Positions 56,273 through 64,000 of a DNA stretch of 64,000 nt are shown piece after piece. Source of the DNA: an uncultured Pseudomonadota bacterium (GTDB lineage Bacteria; Pseudomonadota; Gammaproteobacteria; Burkholderiales; Methylophilaceae). The notes beneath the pieces were generated by a model that worked only from the letters and a program-made list of their open reading frames with translations, was not told the origin of the DNA and made no database searches. Within the stretch, counting starts at the first letter, position 1, and each line of letters begins with the position of its first letter. Position numbers and translations under genes: made by a program. Where the stretch lies: assembly GCA_903876765.1 (NCBI GenBank), contig CAIRBH010000025.1, positions 20,439 through 84,438 of the forward strand, read 5' to 3'.

Positions 56273-57229
56273 GTGAAAATAACCATAGACTGCGAATTAA
56301 GCCCATCTCTATCTGTTTTGCCTAAGCACAGCGCTTTGGCGCAACTCTTGGCGAAAGGGCGCGTAACAGTAGTCCATAGGCCGCTTGAGGCCTTGTTGTG
56401 TGAAGCATACGGTTTGTTGGCAGCGCCAGATTACCCCATTGCCGCAATCGCGGCGGCGGCGGATGGTTTGGCGTTCCGCGATGCCTATTACCTGCGTGCT
56501 GACCCTGTGCATTTGGCCTTGCAGCGCGATTGTTTTAGCCTATCTCAGCCTTGCCCCTTGGCGGTGAGCGAGACAGATGCCAGCGCGATGCTGATTAGTT
56601 TGAATCAGCATTTTAATCAAGATGGCTTGAGTTTTTTGCGCGGCAATTCAGGCGCTTGGTACTTAAAATCGACGCAGCTGCCGCAGATTAAAACGACTTT
56701 ACCCAGTGTAGTCATAGGCAAAAATATCCATGATTTTTTACCGCAAGGGCTAGCGGCATCTAGCTGGCTGGCGGTGCAAAACGAAGTGCAAATGCTGTTA
56801 CATGAGCACCCCGCCAATGGTCTGCGCGAGGCTAGAGGTGAGTTTGCGGTCAATAGCGTGTGGTTGTCTGGCGGGGGCGTGCTGCCACCGACTAAGTCTA
56901 TCACCCCTGAGGCTAGCGTCTTGATGGCCGATAGTATTTTTTACCAAGGCTTAGCTAAATGGGCGCAGTTATCTTGTCTGGCATTACCGAATACATTAGA
57001 GGCGCTATTGCAGCAAGCGCCACAATCGCTGCGCATACAATTAGCGGCCTCAAACGATTTAGATGAGCGTTGGTTTAGTGGGCTATTAGCGGCATTAAAA
57101 AACCATAAAATCAGTCAGCTAAGTTTAAATTTAGGTTGTTATGATCAATGTATAGTTGTGAATATTAAACCCATAGATTTTTACAAATTCTGGCGTAGCG
57201 CCAGGTCTGTGCAGGATTATTTAGTATGA
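56273..57229 (+). CDS. RpfE-like/phosphoglycerate-mutase-like protein upstream of recJ
   Basis: A 318-aa cytosolic protein. DYPIAAIAAAADGLAFRDAY and the block FLRGNSGAWYLKST, and SVWLSGGGVLPP near residue 203, are features I associate with the recJ-adjacent group in Xanthomonas and betaproteobacteria named RpfE or annotated as a phosphoglycerate-mutase-like regulatory protein. No active site for that reaction is recognisable. GTG 56273 is the start. The recJ ATG overlaps its stop by 4 bp, so the two are coupled. Function not established. Confidence 0.65.
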   Translation: MKITIDCELSPSLSVLPKHSALAQLLAKGRVTVVHRPLEALLCEAYGLLAAPDYPIAAIAAAADGLAFRDAYYLRADPVHLALQRDCFSLSQPCPLAVSETDASAMLISLNQHFNQDGLSFLRGNSGAWYLKSTQLPQIKTTLPSVVIGKNIHDFLPQGLAASSWLAVQNEVQMLLHEHPANGLREARGEFAVNSVWLSGGGVLPPTKSITPEASVLMADSIFYQGLAKWAQLSCLALPNTLEALLQQAPQSLRIQLAASNDLDERWFSGLLAALKNHKISQLSLNLGCYDQCIVVNIKPIDFYKFWRSARSVQDYLV

Positions 57230-58926
57230 GCAATATTGTACAGCGCCAAGCGCAAGCCAAAATCGCCCAGCAACTAGAGGCATCGGGCATAGCCGCGCTC
57301 ATGGCGCGTTTGTTATCGGTGCGCGGCGTCACAGACATCAAGCAAATCAGCGCTAATTTAGCTGATTTATTGCCGCCACACACGCTCACCCACAACACAA
57401 CCATGGCGGTGCTATTGGCGGATGCGATAGCCGCGAATAAGCAGTTATTGGTGATAGGCGACTATGATGCAGATGGTGCAACGGCCACCGCTGTGGCGAT
57501 TAAAGGCTTGCGTGCGTTCGGCGCAAATGTTGCATTTTTAGTGCCCAATCGGTTTGAATATGGCTATGGTTTAACGCCAGAGATTGTCGCCTTAGCCGCC
57601 TTGCAAAAGCCCGATGTGATTATTACCGTAGATAATGGCATTGCCAGTGTAGAGGGCGTTGCGGCGGCCAACGCGCTGGGCATACAGGTGCTTGTTACCG
57701 ACCACCACTTGCCAGCGCAAACCCTGCCAGAAGCCGCCTGTATTATTAATCCTAATCAGCAAGGTTGCAGCTTTGCGAGTAAAAATTTAGCGGGTGTGGG
57801 TGTGATGTTTTATGCTCTATTAGCCTTGCGTGCAGAGTTTCGAGCACGCGGCGCTTATTTACATAGCGCCGAGCCAAATTTGACCGAAATGCTCGATTTG
57901 GTAGCGCTAGGCACAGTGGCAGATTTGGTGAAGTTAGATGATAACAATCGTATTTTAGTTGAGCAGGGTTTACGTAGAATTAGAGCAGGGGCTTGTTCGC
58001 TCGGCATATTAGCTTTATTGCGCGTGGCGGGTCGTCAGCCATCCGCTTGCAATGCACAAGATTTAGGCTTTAGCGTAGGGCCGCGCTTGAATGCGGCAGG
58101 CAGACTAGATGACATGACCTTAGGCATACAATGCCTGCTGGCAAAAACCGACATTGAAGCGACAAAAATTGCCCAGCAACTACAAGATCTGAATTTGCAA
58201 CGTCGTAGCATAGAGACCGACATGCAAGAGGGTGCTAGCCTTGCTTTGGATGAGATTGATGTGACTGGGCAGTTTGCCATTTGTATGCACCAAGCAGATT
58301 GGCATCAAGGCGTGATTGGAATTCTAGCCTCGCGTATTAAAGAGCGCTATCACCGCCCCGTCATTGTTTTTGCGGATGCAGGCGATGGCCTACTCAAAGG
58401 CTCAGGCCGCTCTATTGCGGGCTTGCATTTGCGTGACGCTCTTGATTTATTGAGCAAGCAGCAGCCTGATTTAATTTTGAAATTTGGCGGACATGCTATG
58501 GCGGCGGGGCTCACCATTAAACAGTTAGATTTTGCCCTGTTTAATCAGTGCTTTGAAGCAGTCGTTAAAAGCCTAATTAGCGAGGCTGATTTAGAATCGG
58601 TGTTAGAAGTTGATGGCAGCTTAAGCCCTAGTGATATGAACTTTGCCAGTGCACAGATGCTAGAGAATCAGGTCTGGGGGCAGGGTTTTGCCCCGCCACT
58701 TTTTTATGATGAATTTGAAGTGATTAATCAGCGCATATTAGGTGAAAAACACTTGAAGCTGACCTTAAAAACCATAGATAAACCTTTATTGATTGATGCG
58801 ATTTATTTTAACCATTCAACATTACTCGTCAGCCCAATTCAAGCGGCTTATCAGTTACAAACCAATAGCTACAATGGCGCACAAAAAGTACAATTGAATT
58901 TGCAGTATGTTGAAAGTCAAATCTAA
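57226..58926 (+). CDS. recJ: Single-stranded-DNA-specific exonuclease RecJ
   Basis: 5'-3' ssDNA exonuclease in recombination and mismatch repair. It has 566 aa. Motif I VIGDYDADGATATA, ITVDNGIAS and VTDHHLPAQ form the DHH manganese site; VGPRLNAAGRL is motif VI and KFGGHAMAAGLTI the DHHA1 domain. A C-terminal OB fold ends the protein. nnrD begins 8 bp after it. Confidence 0.95.
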   Translation: MSNIVQRQAQAKIAQQLEASGIAALMARLLSVRGVTDIKQISANLADLLPPHTLTHNTTMAVLLADAIAANKQLLVIGDYDADGATATAVAIKGLRAFGANVAFLVPNRFEYGYGLTPEIVALAALQKPDVIITVDNGIASVEGVAAANALGIQVLVTDHHLPAQTLPEAACIINPNQQGCSFASKNLAGVGVMFYALLALRAEFRARGAYLHSAEPNLTEMLDLVALGTVADLVKLDDNNRILVEQGLRRIRAGACSLGILALLRVAGRQPSACNAQDLGFSVGPRLNAAGRLDDMTLGIQCLLAKTDIEATKIAQQLQDLNLQRRSIETDMQEGASLALDEIDVTGQFAICMHQADWHQGVIGILASRIKERYHRPVIVFADAGDGLLKGSGRSIAGLHLRDALDLLSKQQPDLILKFGGHAMAAGLTIKQLDFALFNQCFEAVVKSLISEADLESVLEVDGSLSPSDMNFASAQMLENQVWGQGFAPPLFYDEFEVINQRILGEKHLKLTLKTIDKPLLIDAIYFNHSTLLVSPIQAAYQLQTNSYNGAQKVQLNLQYVESQI

Positions 58927-58934
58927 AGGTGGCC

Positions 58935-59846
58935 ATGATTAATAGCGAACAAGCTAATTCTCATCTCTTGGTGCAAAGCCTGTTTCAGCCAGCTTTGCCG
59001 CCTCGTGACAATGACGCGCACAAAGGCAAGTTTGGCAGTGTGGCGATTATAGGGGGTGATGACGGGATGTTGGGGGCGGTGCTTTTAGCGGCGCGGGCGG
59101 CATTATTGACTGGCGCAGGCCGAGTTTATGCGGCAATGCTAGCCAGTGCTGCCCCTGCGGTAGATTTTATCCAGCCAGAAATCATGCTGCGCACAGTGGC
59201 CCAATTAAGCCAATTAAAGCAGTTGAATGCTGTGGTGATAGGCCCAGGCCTTGGCCAATCAAAAGCTGCCATCGCGCTGCTGGAGTTTTGGCTAGCTCAG
59301 GCGGTACCAATGTTAATTGACGCTGATGCCCTAAACTTAATTGCATACTATCCCTATTTGGCCGATATTTGCATAAAACGTCAGGCAGAAACAGTGATTA
59401 CGCCACATGCGGGTGAAGCCGCCAGATTACTTGCTTGCAGCAGTGAAGATATTCAAAAACATCGTAGGCAATCCGCACTGCAACTTGCGCTATCATTGCA
59501 AGCGACTTGCGTACTCAAAGGCGCTGGCAGTATTTGTGCCCATGTAGATGGTAGTTGGTTTATCAATACGACCGGCAACTCAGGGCTGGCTACTGCTGGC
59601 ACGGGCGATGTGCTAAGCGGCATAATTGGCAGCTTGATGGCGCAGGGATTAACTGCGCTAGATGCGGCTAAGTTAGGGGTTTACCTGCATGGCGCGGCGG
59701 CAGATGCTTTGCTGGCAAAAGGCTTAGGCCCTGTGGGTTTGACAGCCTCAGCATTGGCGCCAGAAGTGCCTTATATCCTAAATCAATTAAACGCAGGTCA
59801 ACCGATTGTAGGTGCTGTTCAGTCAGGAGTAGCAAGCTATGACTAA
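58935..59846 (+). CDS. nnrD: ADP-dependent NAD(P)H-hydrate dehydratase
   Basis: Repairs hydrated NAD(P)H. It has 303 aa, i.e. the C-terminal domain of E. coli NnrD/NnrE without the epimerase half. [20 protein letters not shown] starts the ribokinase-like fold and [19 protein letters not shown] is the catalytic signature. GTG 58929 is possible; ATG 58935 is preferred because AAAGG lies upstream. Overlaps copA by 8 bp. Confidence 0.92.
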   Translation: MINSEQANSHLLVQSLFQPALPPRDNDAHKGKFGSVAIIGGDDGMLGAVLLAARAALLTGAGRVYAAMLASAAPAVDFIQPEIMLRTVAQLSQLKQLNAVVIGPGLGQSKAAIALLEFWLAQAVPMLIDADALNLIAYYPYLADICIKRQAETVITPHAGEAARLLACSSEDIQKHRRQSALQLALSLQATCVLKGAGSICAHVDGSWFINTTGNSGLATAGTGDVLSGIIGSLMAQGLTALDAAKLGVYLHGAAADALLAKGLGPVGLTASALAPEVPYILNQLNAGQPIVGAVQSGVASYD

Positions 59847-62085
59847 GCAAATTCAACAGGAATCTACGCTGGCGATAGGCGGCATGAGCTGCGCCTCATG
59901 CGCTAATCGAGTAGAAAAGGCACTGGCTAAAGTGCCTGGCGTGCTATCTGCTGAAGTTAATCTAGTGATGGAAACCGCGCAAATTACTACCCAGCCCGAC
60001 ATGGTCAAGCCAGAGCAGCTGATTGATGCCGTGCTAGCCATAGGCTTTCAAGCTAGGCTGATACAACAAGAAAATACGCAAACTGCCGTGCCTGAAATTG
60101 CCGCGCCAAAAACGGTCCAATTGGCACAAAAAAATACCGCTGACTTTTGGCCTGTGCTGCTTGCTGCTTTATTGTCTGCTCCTATGCTGTTTGCCATGCT
60201 ACTGAGTTGGATGGGTGGGCAAGTGCAGTTGCCAGGCACTTGGCAATGGGCGTTGGCCACGCCTGTGCAGTTTGGCTTGGGTTGGCGCTTTTATAAAGCG
60301 GGTTGGCGCGCCATCAAGTCAGGGTCAGGCAATATGGATTTGTTGGTCGCACTGGGTACGACGGCGGCTTATGGCTTGAGTGTGTATTTATTAATTAGCC
60401 CGCAACATGCGCAGATGCAGCATTTATATTTTGAATCTTCTACCATCGTTATCACCTTAGTGTTACTTGGCAAATGGCTAGAAGCCCGCGCTAAAAAGCA
60501 AACAACAACAGCTATTCGCGCCCTCAATGCCTTGCGCCCTGAGCGGGCAACGGTGCTGCGTAATGGCCAAGCAGTGCAACTTGCCATAGACGCGGTGCGA
60601 GTAGGAGATGTCGTGCTAATACGCCCAGGTGAGCGCATTCCAGTGGATGGCATGGTGCAGCAGGGTGAAAGTCAGGTGGATGAATCTTTAATCACTGGTG
60701 AAAACTTACCCGTGAGTAAAAAAAATGGCGATAAAGTAACGGGCGGCGCGGTCAATGGCGAAGGCTTGTTACAGGTTATAACGACTACTATCGGTGCTGA
60801 GTCGGTATTGGCGCGCATTGTGCGATTGGTGGAATCGGCGCAGGCTAAAAAAGCACCGATACAGCGCTTAGTGGATAAAGTCAGCGCGGTGTTTGTGCCC
60901 ATTGTCATGATTATTGCCTCAGCTACTTTACTGGCTTGGGGTTGGTTGGGGGCAGATTGGCAAGTGGCTATTTTGAACGCAGTTTCTGTGCTGGTGATTG
61001 CCTGCCCTTGTGCGCTAGGTTTGGCAACGCCTACCGCCATTATGGTAGGTACTGGCGTTGCCGCGCAACATGGCATATTGATTAAAGACGCCGAAGCCTT
61101 GGAATTAGCTCATGCCGTTAAAACGGTGGCTTTTGATAAAACAGGCACTCTGACAGAAGGGCGTCCTAAATTAATCGAGATGCAAGCTAAGGCGAGCAAT
61201 CAGGATTATTTATTAACGCTAGCAGCCAGTTTGCAGGCCGGTAGTGAACATCCGCTGGCTAAGGCGGTGCTAGATGCAGCGCAAGCCAAAGGCCTATTGC
61301 TATTGCCCGTGTCAGGGCTACAAGCCCTGCCAGGTAGAGGCTTAGTCGGCTTACTAGGCGAGCAACGCCTGCATTTAGGTAATGCGCGTTTGATGGCAGA
61401 ATTAGGGCTTGATTTGGCAGAATTTAAACTAGCCTCAGAATCGCTTGAGGAAAAAGGACTCAGCATCTCATGGCTGGCCATATCAACGCAGGATGCCACG
61501 CCCACATTCACGTCTACATTGCTGGGTATGCTGGCTTTTGGTGATGTGTTAAAGCCCACAGCCGACAAAGCCATTAAGCGTTTGCACAACCAAGACATAC
61601 TCACCGTGCTCATCTCTGGCGATAATCAAGGCAGCGCTAATCATGTCGGCCATCAGCTAGGTATAAGTTATATATACGCACAAGTGCTGCCAGAAGATAA
61701 AGCTAATATTGTCATGCAATTAAAACGTGACCATGGCTTGGTTGCCATGGTGGGTGACGGCATCAATGATGCGCCTGCGTTGGCAGCGGCTGATATTGGC
61801 ATAGCCATGTCTGGCGGTACCGATGTAGCTATTCACGCTGCAGGCATCACCCTGATGCGCGGTGACCCAGCGCTGGTGGCCGATGCCATTGAAATCTCTA
61901 AGCGCACTTATGCCAAAATTAGGCAAAATTTATTTTGGGCATTTGTCTATAACTTGGTCGGTATCCCGCTGGCGGCATTTGGCCTGTTAAGCCCAGTGAT
62001 TGCAGGGGCGGCGATGGCGTTTAGCAGCGTGAGCGTTGTATCAAATGCTTTATTGCTCAAGCGCTGGCGGCCAGCGGCAGATTAA
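59839..62085 (+). CDS. copA: Cu(I)-exporting P-type ATPase
   Basis: Heavy-metal P1B-1 ATPase, 748 aa. One N-terminal HMA domain ([16 protein letters not shown], metal pair CxxC), the membrane CPC in [13 protein letters not shown] (about residue 387), phosphorylation [12 protein letters not shown] (about 432) and [17 protein letters not shown] precedes ATG 59839. It overlaps nnrD, an odd partner; no CueR, chaperone or other copper gene is adjacent. Confidence 0.95.
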   Translation: MTKQIQQESTLAIGGMSCASCANRVEKALAKVPGVLSAEVNLVMETAQITTQPDMVKPEQLIDAVLAIGFQARLIQQENTQTAVPEIAAPKTVQLAQKNTADFWPVLLAALLSAPMLFAMLLSWMGGQVQLPGTWQWALATPVQFGLGWRFYKAGWRAIKSGSGNMDLLVALGTTAAYGLSVYLLISPQHAQMQHLYFESSTIVITLVLLGKWLEARAKKQTTTAIRALNALRPERATVLRNGQAVQLAIDAVRVGDVVLIRPGERIPVDGMVQQGESQVDESLITGENLPVSKKNGDKVTGGAVNGEGLLQVITTTIGAESVLARIVRLVESAQAKKAPIQRLVDKVSAVFVPIVMIIASATLLAWGWLGADWQVAILNAVSVLVIACPCALGLATPTAIMVGTGVAAQHGILIKDAEALELAHAVKTVAFDKTGTLTEGRPKLIEMQAKASNQDYLLTLAASLQAGSEHPLAKAVLDAAQAKGLLLLPVSGLQALPGRGLVGLLGEQRLHLGNARLMAELGLDLAEFKLASESLEEKGLSISWLAISTQDATPTFTSTLLGMLAFGDVLKPTADKAIKRLHNQDILTVLISGDNQGSANHVGHQLGISYIYAQVLPEDKANIVMQLKRDHGLVAMVGDGINDAPALAAADIGIAMSGGTDVAIHAAGITLMRGDPALVADAIEISKRTYAKIRQNLFWAFVYNLVGIPLAAFGLLSPVIAGAAMAFSSVSVVSNALLLKRWRPAAD

Positions 62086-62171
62086 TCAGCGTTTTTTATG
62101 CGTATAATTGGCAATATTAAGCCGACAAAAAGCGTAAAATCACGGCTGTTAATTTAAATCATAAGGCTCAC

Positions 62172-62924
62172 ATGCGTCAAAAACTAGTCGTTGCCAATTG
62201 GAAAATGCACGGCAACTTAGCCTCAAACCAGCAACTTTTGGCAGCCTATATTGCCAATTTGTCAGCGTTAACAACTTTAGGCGTGGTAGTTTGCGTGCCT
62301 TATCCCTATCTGGCCCAAGCGCAAGCCATGTTGCAAAACACTAATATTGCTTGGGGCGCACAAAACTTAAGCAAAGATGCCGTAGGCCCTTTTACTGGAG
62401 AAGTCAGTGCCGCTATGCTCAAAGATTTTGGTGCAAGCTATGTGATTATTGGCCACTCAGAAAGAGCAACCGCTTATTGCGAATCCGATGAAAACATTGC
62501 CAGCAAATTTGTACAAGCCCAAGCCCATGGCCTAACACCGATATTGTGTGTGGGTGAAACGCTCATAGAGCGTGAAGCAGGCGTGATGGAAATGGTGGTA
62601 GGCAAACAATTAGATACCATACTCAATACCTACGGTGCATCGGTGTTTGCCAAAGCGATAGTCTCTTATGAACCCATTTGGGCCATAGGCACCGGTTTAG
62701 CCGCCAGTGCAGAGCAGGCACAAAGCATGCATGAATTTATTCGTGGCAAAGTTGCAGCGCTCGATAAATCAGCCGCTGCTAGCCTTAAAATCCTCTATGG
62801 GGGCAGCGTAAACCCTCAAAATGCGGTACAATTATTAGTTATGCAAGATATAGACGGTGGTCTTATCGGTAAGTGTTCGTTAAACGCGCAAGAATTTGAG
62901 AAAATATGCCTGATAGCAGCCTAA
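62172..62924 (+). CDS. tpiA: Triosephosphate isomerase
   Basis: Interconverts glyceraldehyde-3-phosphate and DHAP. It has 250 aa. [18 protein letters not shown] (catalytic His) and [15 protein letters not shown] (catalytic Glu) are all present; [10 protein letters not shown] binds phosphate. 86 bp after copA. Followed by secG, the common tpiA-secG order. Confidence 0.97.
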   Translation: MRQKLVVANWKMHGNLASNQQLLAAYIANLSALTTLGVVVCVPYPYLAQAQAMLQNTNIAWGAQNLSKDAVGPFTGEVSAAMLKDFGASYVIIGHSERATAYCESDENIASKFVQAQAHGLTPILCVGETLIEREAGVMEMVVGKQLDTILNTYGASVFAKAIVSYEPIWAIGTGLAASAEQAQSMHEFIRGKVAALDKSAAASLKILYGGSVNPQNAVQLLVMQDIDGGLIGKCSLNAQEFEKICLIAA

Positions 62925-62959
62925 CATAGGCTAAAGTAATCAACGGCATGAGGTGAAAA

Positions 62960-63325
62960 ATGGAAAAATTTGTATTAGTTATTCATGTGTTAGCAGCGCT
63001 AGGCGTTATTGGATTAGTGTTATTGCAACATGGCAAAGGCGCTGATATGGGCGCATCTTTTGGTAGTGGTGCATCAGGCAGCTTGTTTGGCGTGTCAGGT
63101 TCAGCAAACTTTATGAGTCGTGCCACGGCTATTTTTGTATTAATATTTTTTAGCACCAGCTTAACGCTCGCCTACATGGCCAGCCATAAAGAAGGTTCTG
63201 GCAGTGTCGTTAAGGCCAACGCTAGCGTGATTGACACAACTAAAGCCATCCCAGTTGAATCAGCACCTGCCGTAACACCAGCGCCACAGGCTGCGCCAGC
63301 TAACTCAAAAGAAATACCAAAATAA
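62960..63325 (+). CDS. secG: Protein translocase subunit SecG
   Basis: Auxiliary subunit of the SecYEG channel. It has 121 aa with two membrane helices (about 4-24 and 52-72) and the conserved GASFGSGASGSLFGVSG between them. The C-terminal ~35 residues are Ala/Pro rich. AGGTG precedes ATG 62960. A tetraloop hairpin (CTGAGC-GCAA-GCTCAG, 63335-63350) and tRNA-Leu follow. Confidence 0.94.
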   Translation: MEKFVLVIHVLAALGVIGLVLLQHGKGADMGASFGSGASGSLFGVSGSANFMSRATAIFVLIFFSTSLTLAYMASHKEGSGSVVKANASVIDTTKAIPVESAPAVTPAPQAAPANSKEIPK

Positions 63326-63356
63326 TCAAAATCACTGAGCGCAAGCTCAGTCAAAT

Positions 63357-63441
63357 GCCGTCGTGGTGGAATTGGTAGACACGCAACCTTGAGGTGGTTG
63401 TGACTTAGGTCGTGAGAGTTCGAGTCTCTCCGTCGGCACCA
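63357..63441 (+). tRNA. tRNA-Leu (anticodon GAG)
   Basis: 85 nt, with CCA encoded. CAACC/GGTTG enclose the loop TTGAGGT, anticodon GAG (CUC/CUU codons). The variable arm GAC-TTAG-GTC and the T-arm GAGAG-TTCGAGT-CTCTC are normal. The acceptor stem GCCGTCG/CGTCGGC pairs except for a U-U mismatch at position 5-68. Confidence 0.92.
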
Positions 63442-63575
63442 AAATTATCGTTATAAATCAAAAGCTTAATTAAAATTTTAGAGTCGCTGAGTAGTATTCT
63501 CACTCATGCTAAATCATCATGCGCTTTGCCCATAAAGCATAGAAGTATGCGAAAATAGCTTGAATAAAAACAACC

Positions 63576-63651
63576 GCCCTCGTAGCTCAGTGGATAGAGC
63601 ATCCCCCTCCTAAGGGGAGGGTCACACGTTCGATTCGTGTCGGGGGCACCA
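63576..63651 (+). tRNA. tRNA-Arg (anticodon CCU)
   Basis: 76 nt with encoded CCA. Acceptor GCCCTCG/CGGGGGC (one G-U), D-arm GCTC/GAGC, anticodon stem TCCCC/GGGGA with loop CTCCTAA, anticodon CCU (AGG codon), T-arm ACACG-TTCGATT-CGTGT. The 3' end of tRNA genes is a frequent integration site, and the IS256-like element lies only about 200 bp downstream. Confidence 0.95.
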
Positions 63652-63789
63652 ATTTAAATGATATTTATCAAGTATTTAACGTTTTTTAGATTGATATTTA
63701 GTATGCATAATTGTTTTTGTGCAACCATGGTGCAACTTAAAAAGCTAGAGTTATATGTAATAGTTTTTTGTAAAATAAGCTTGATGGAT

Positions 63790-63835
63790 AATCATTGATC
63801 TCTAAATCATCTTGTTGTAGGTTCGAGCCTCGAAA
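63790..63835 (+). other. Possible tRNA 3'-half remnant
   Basis: The stretch CTCTAAATCATCTTGTTG followed by TAGGTTCGAGCCT resembles an anticodon 3' side, variable loop and T-arm of a tRNA, but there is no 5' half and no acceptor end. It may be an attachment-site scar. It could also be chance. Confidence 0.35.
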
Positions 63836-63860
63836 CAAAAGCATATAAATAAAAGGGTTA

Positions 63861-64000
63861 GAGCCTGTAAAAAAATCTGTGTAAATGATATTTTACCAAT
63901 GACATTTAAAGGAAATTATCATGGTCACAAACAACAAGTCTGTAAAAGACTTTCCGCAATTACCTACTGAGCTAGTAGAACAGCTTGCCAACTTTGTTAA
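63861..64000 (+). mobile_element. Left end of an IS256-family insertion sequence (partial)
   Basis: From about 63861 the sequence (GAGCCTGTAAAAAAATCTGT) resembles the terminal inverted repeats of IS256-type elements, 60 bp before the transposase start. The right end lies outside the window, so boundaries and target duplication cannot be confirmed. Confidence 0.6.
63921..64000 (+). CDS. Transposase N-terminus, IS256/Mutator family (partial)
   Basis: ATG 63921, with AAAGGAA upstream, opens a frame that runs off the right edge. The visible 26 residues include KDFPQLPTELVEQLANFV, like the N-termini (xLPxLPxELxEQL) of betaproteobacterial IS256 transposases as I remember them. Only the N-terminus is visible, without the DDE residues, so the family call depends on this short match and the flanking repeat. 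Confidence 0.6.
   Translation, partial: MVTNNKSVKDFPQLPTELVEQLANFV

Noticed and set aside
63335..63350. CTGAGC-GCAA-GCTCAG hairpin as a secG terminator
   Set aside because: Stem is only 6 bp with no T-run and the tRNA-Leu gene starts 7 bp later; more likely a processing or chance element.

Overview
The window looks like chromosomal DNA of a betaproteobacterium, most probably a Methylophilaceae-type methylotroph (Methylotenera/Methylophilus/Methylobacillus relatives). This is inferred, not proven. The reasons are a moderately AT-rich sequence; the block tyrA-aroA-cmk-rpsA-ihfB-lapB-pyrF; the surE-pcm-nlpD and birA-coaX-SPOR blocks; and a zwf/pgl pair, which fits the oxidative ribulose-monophosphate cycle. 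Almost all of the window is dense housekeeping sequence in short operons on both strands.

Layout. 1-7.1 kb: a PLP amino-acid decarboxylase cut by the left edge, dcd, zwf, a dienelactone-hydrolase-like gene, pgl and mrp. 7.4-18.6 kb: metG, then a long minus-strand run (a ComEA-like HhH protein, pyrF, lapB, ihfB, rpsA, cmk, aroA, tyrA, bpt, aat). 18.7-22.6 kb: a DUF3147 membrane protein, a YgiQ radical-SAM protein, a Blc lipocalin and an RsuA-type pseudouridine synthase. 22.6-24.2 kb: an AT-rich accessory patch with an N-terminally broken tyrosine recombinase, a 10-bp-arm hairpin and a VapBC toxin-antitoxin pair. 24.2-31.9 kb: DUF779 plus an ExaC-type aldehyde dehydrogenase, a membrane adenylate cyclase, trhO, pagP, glgA and crcB. 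31.9-40.4 kb: an amino-acid catabolic locus (omega-aminotransferase and mmsA, divergent from a Xre-cupin regulator, dadA, alr, ridA, an Old Yellow Enzyme and a nitroreductase). 40.5-48.9 kb: a thioredoxin, nlpD-pcm-surE, a SPOR-like protein, coaX, birA, glnS, a DUF123 protein and a small membrane protein. 49-53.3 kb: a MacA-type adaptor with one ABC ATPase and two different FtsX-type permeases. 53.3-63.3 kb: msrA, a non-DinB Y-family polymerase, a glycine-zipper protein, an RpfE-like gene with recJ, nnrD, copA, tpiA and secG. The right end has tRNA-Leu(GAG), tRNA-Arg(CCU), a possible tRNA scrap and the start of an IS256-type element that runs off the window.

How the genes work together. zwf and pgl make 6-phosphogluconate. 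The aminotransferase and MmsA would convert beta-alanine-type amino acids through malonate semialdehyde to acetyl-CoA, while DadA, Alr and RidA handle alanine enantiomers and reactive imines; the shared Xre-cupin regulator probably controls both arms. aroA, tyrA and cmk join aromatic and nucleotide synthesis to ribosomal S1 and IHF. Aat and Bpt are the two N-end-rule aminoacyl-transferases. PagP, LapB, Blc, NlpD and the efflux-type transporter act in the envelope.

Most notable: the four-cysteine adaptor with a two-permease transporter; a ribosomal protein S1 that ends after five S1 domains; a 26-bp duplication that creates a nine-codon leader ORF overlapping the surE start; eight tandem heptamers upstream of the Y-family polymerase; the broken recombinase next to vapBC; and a mobile element beside tRNA-Arg. 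I found no convincing entirely new system. The transporter is the best candidate for follow-up.
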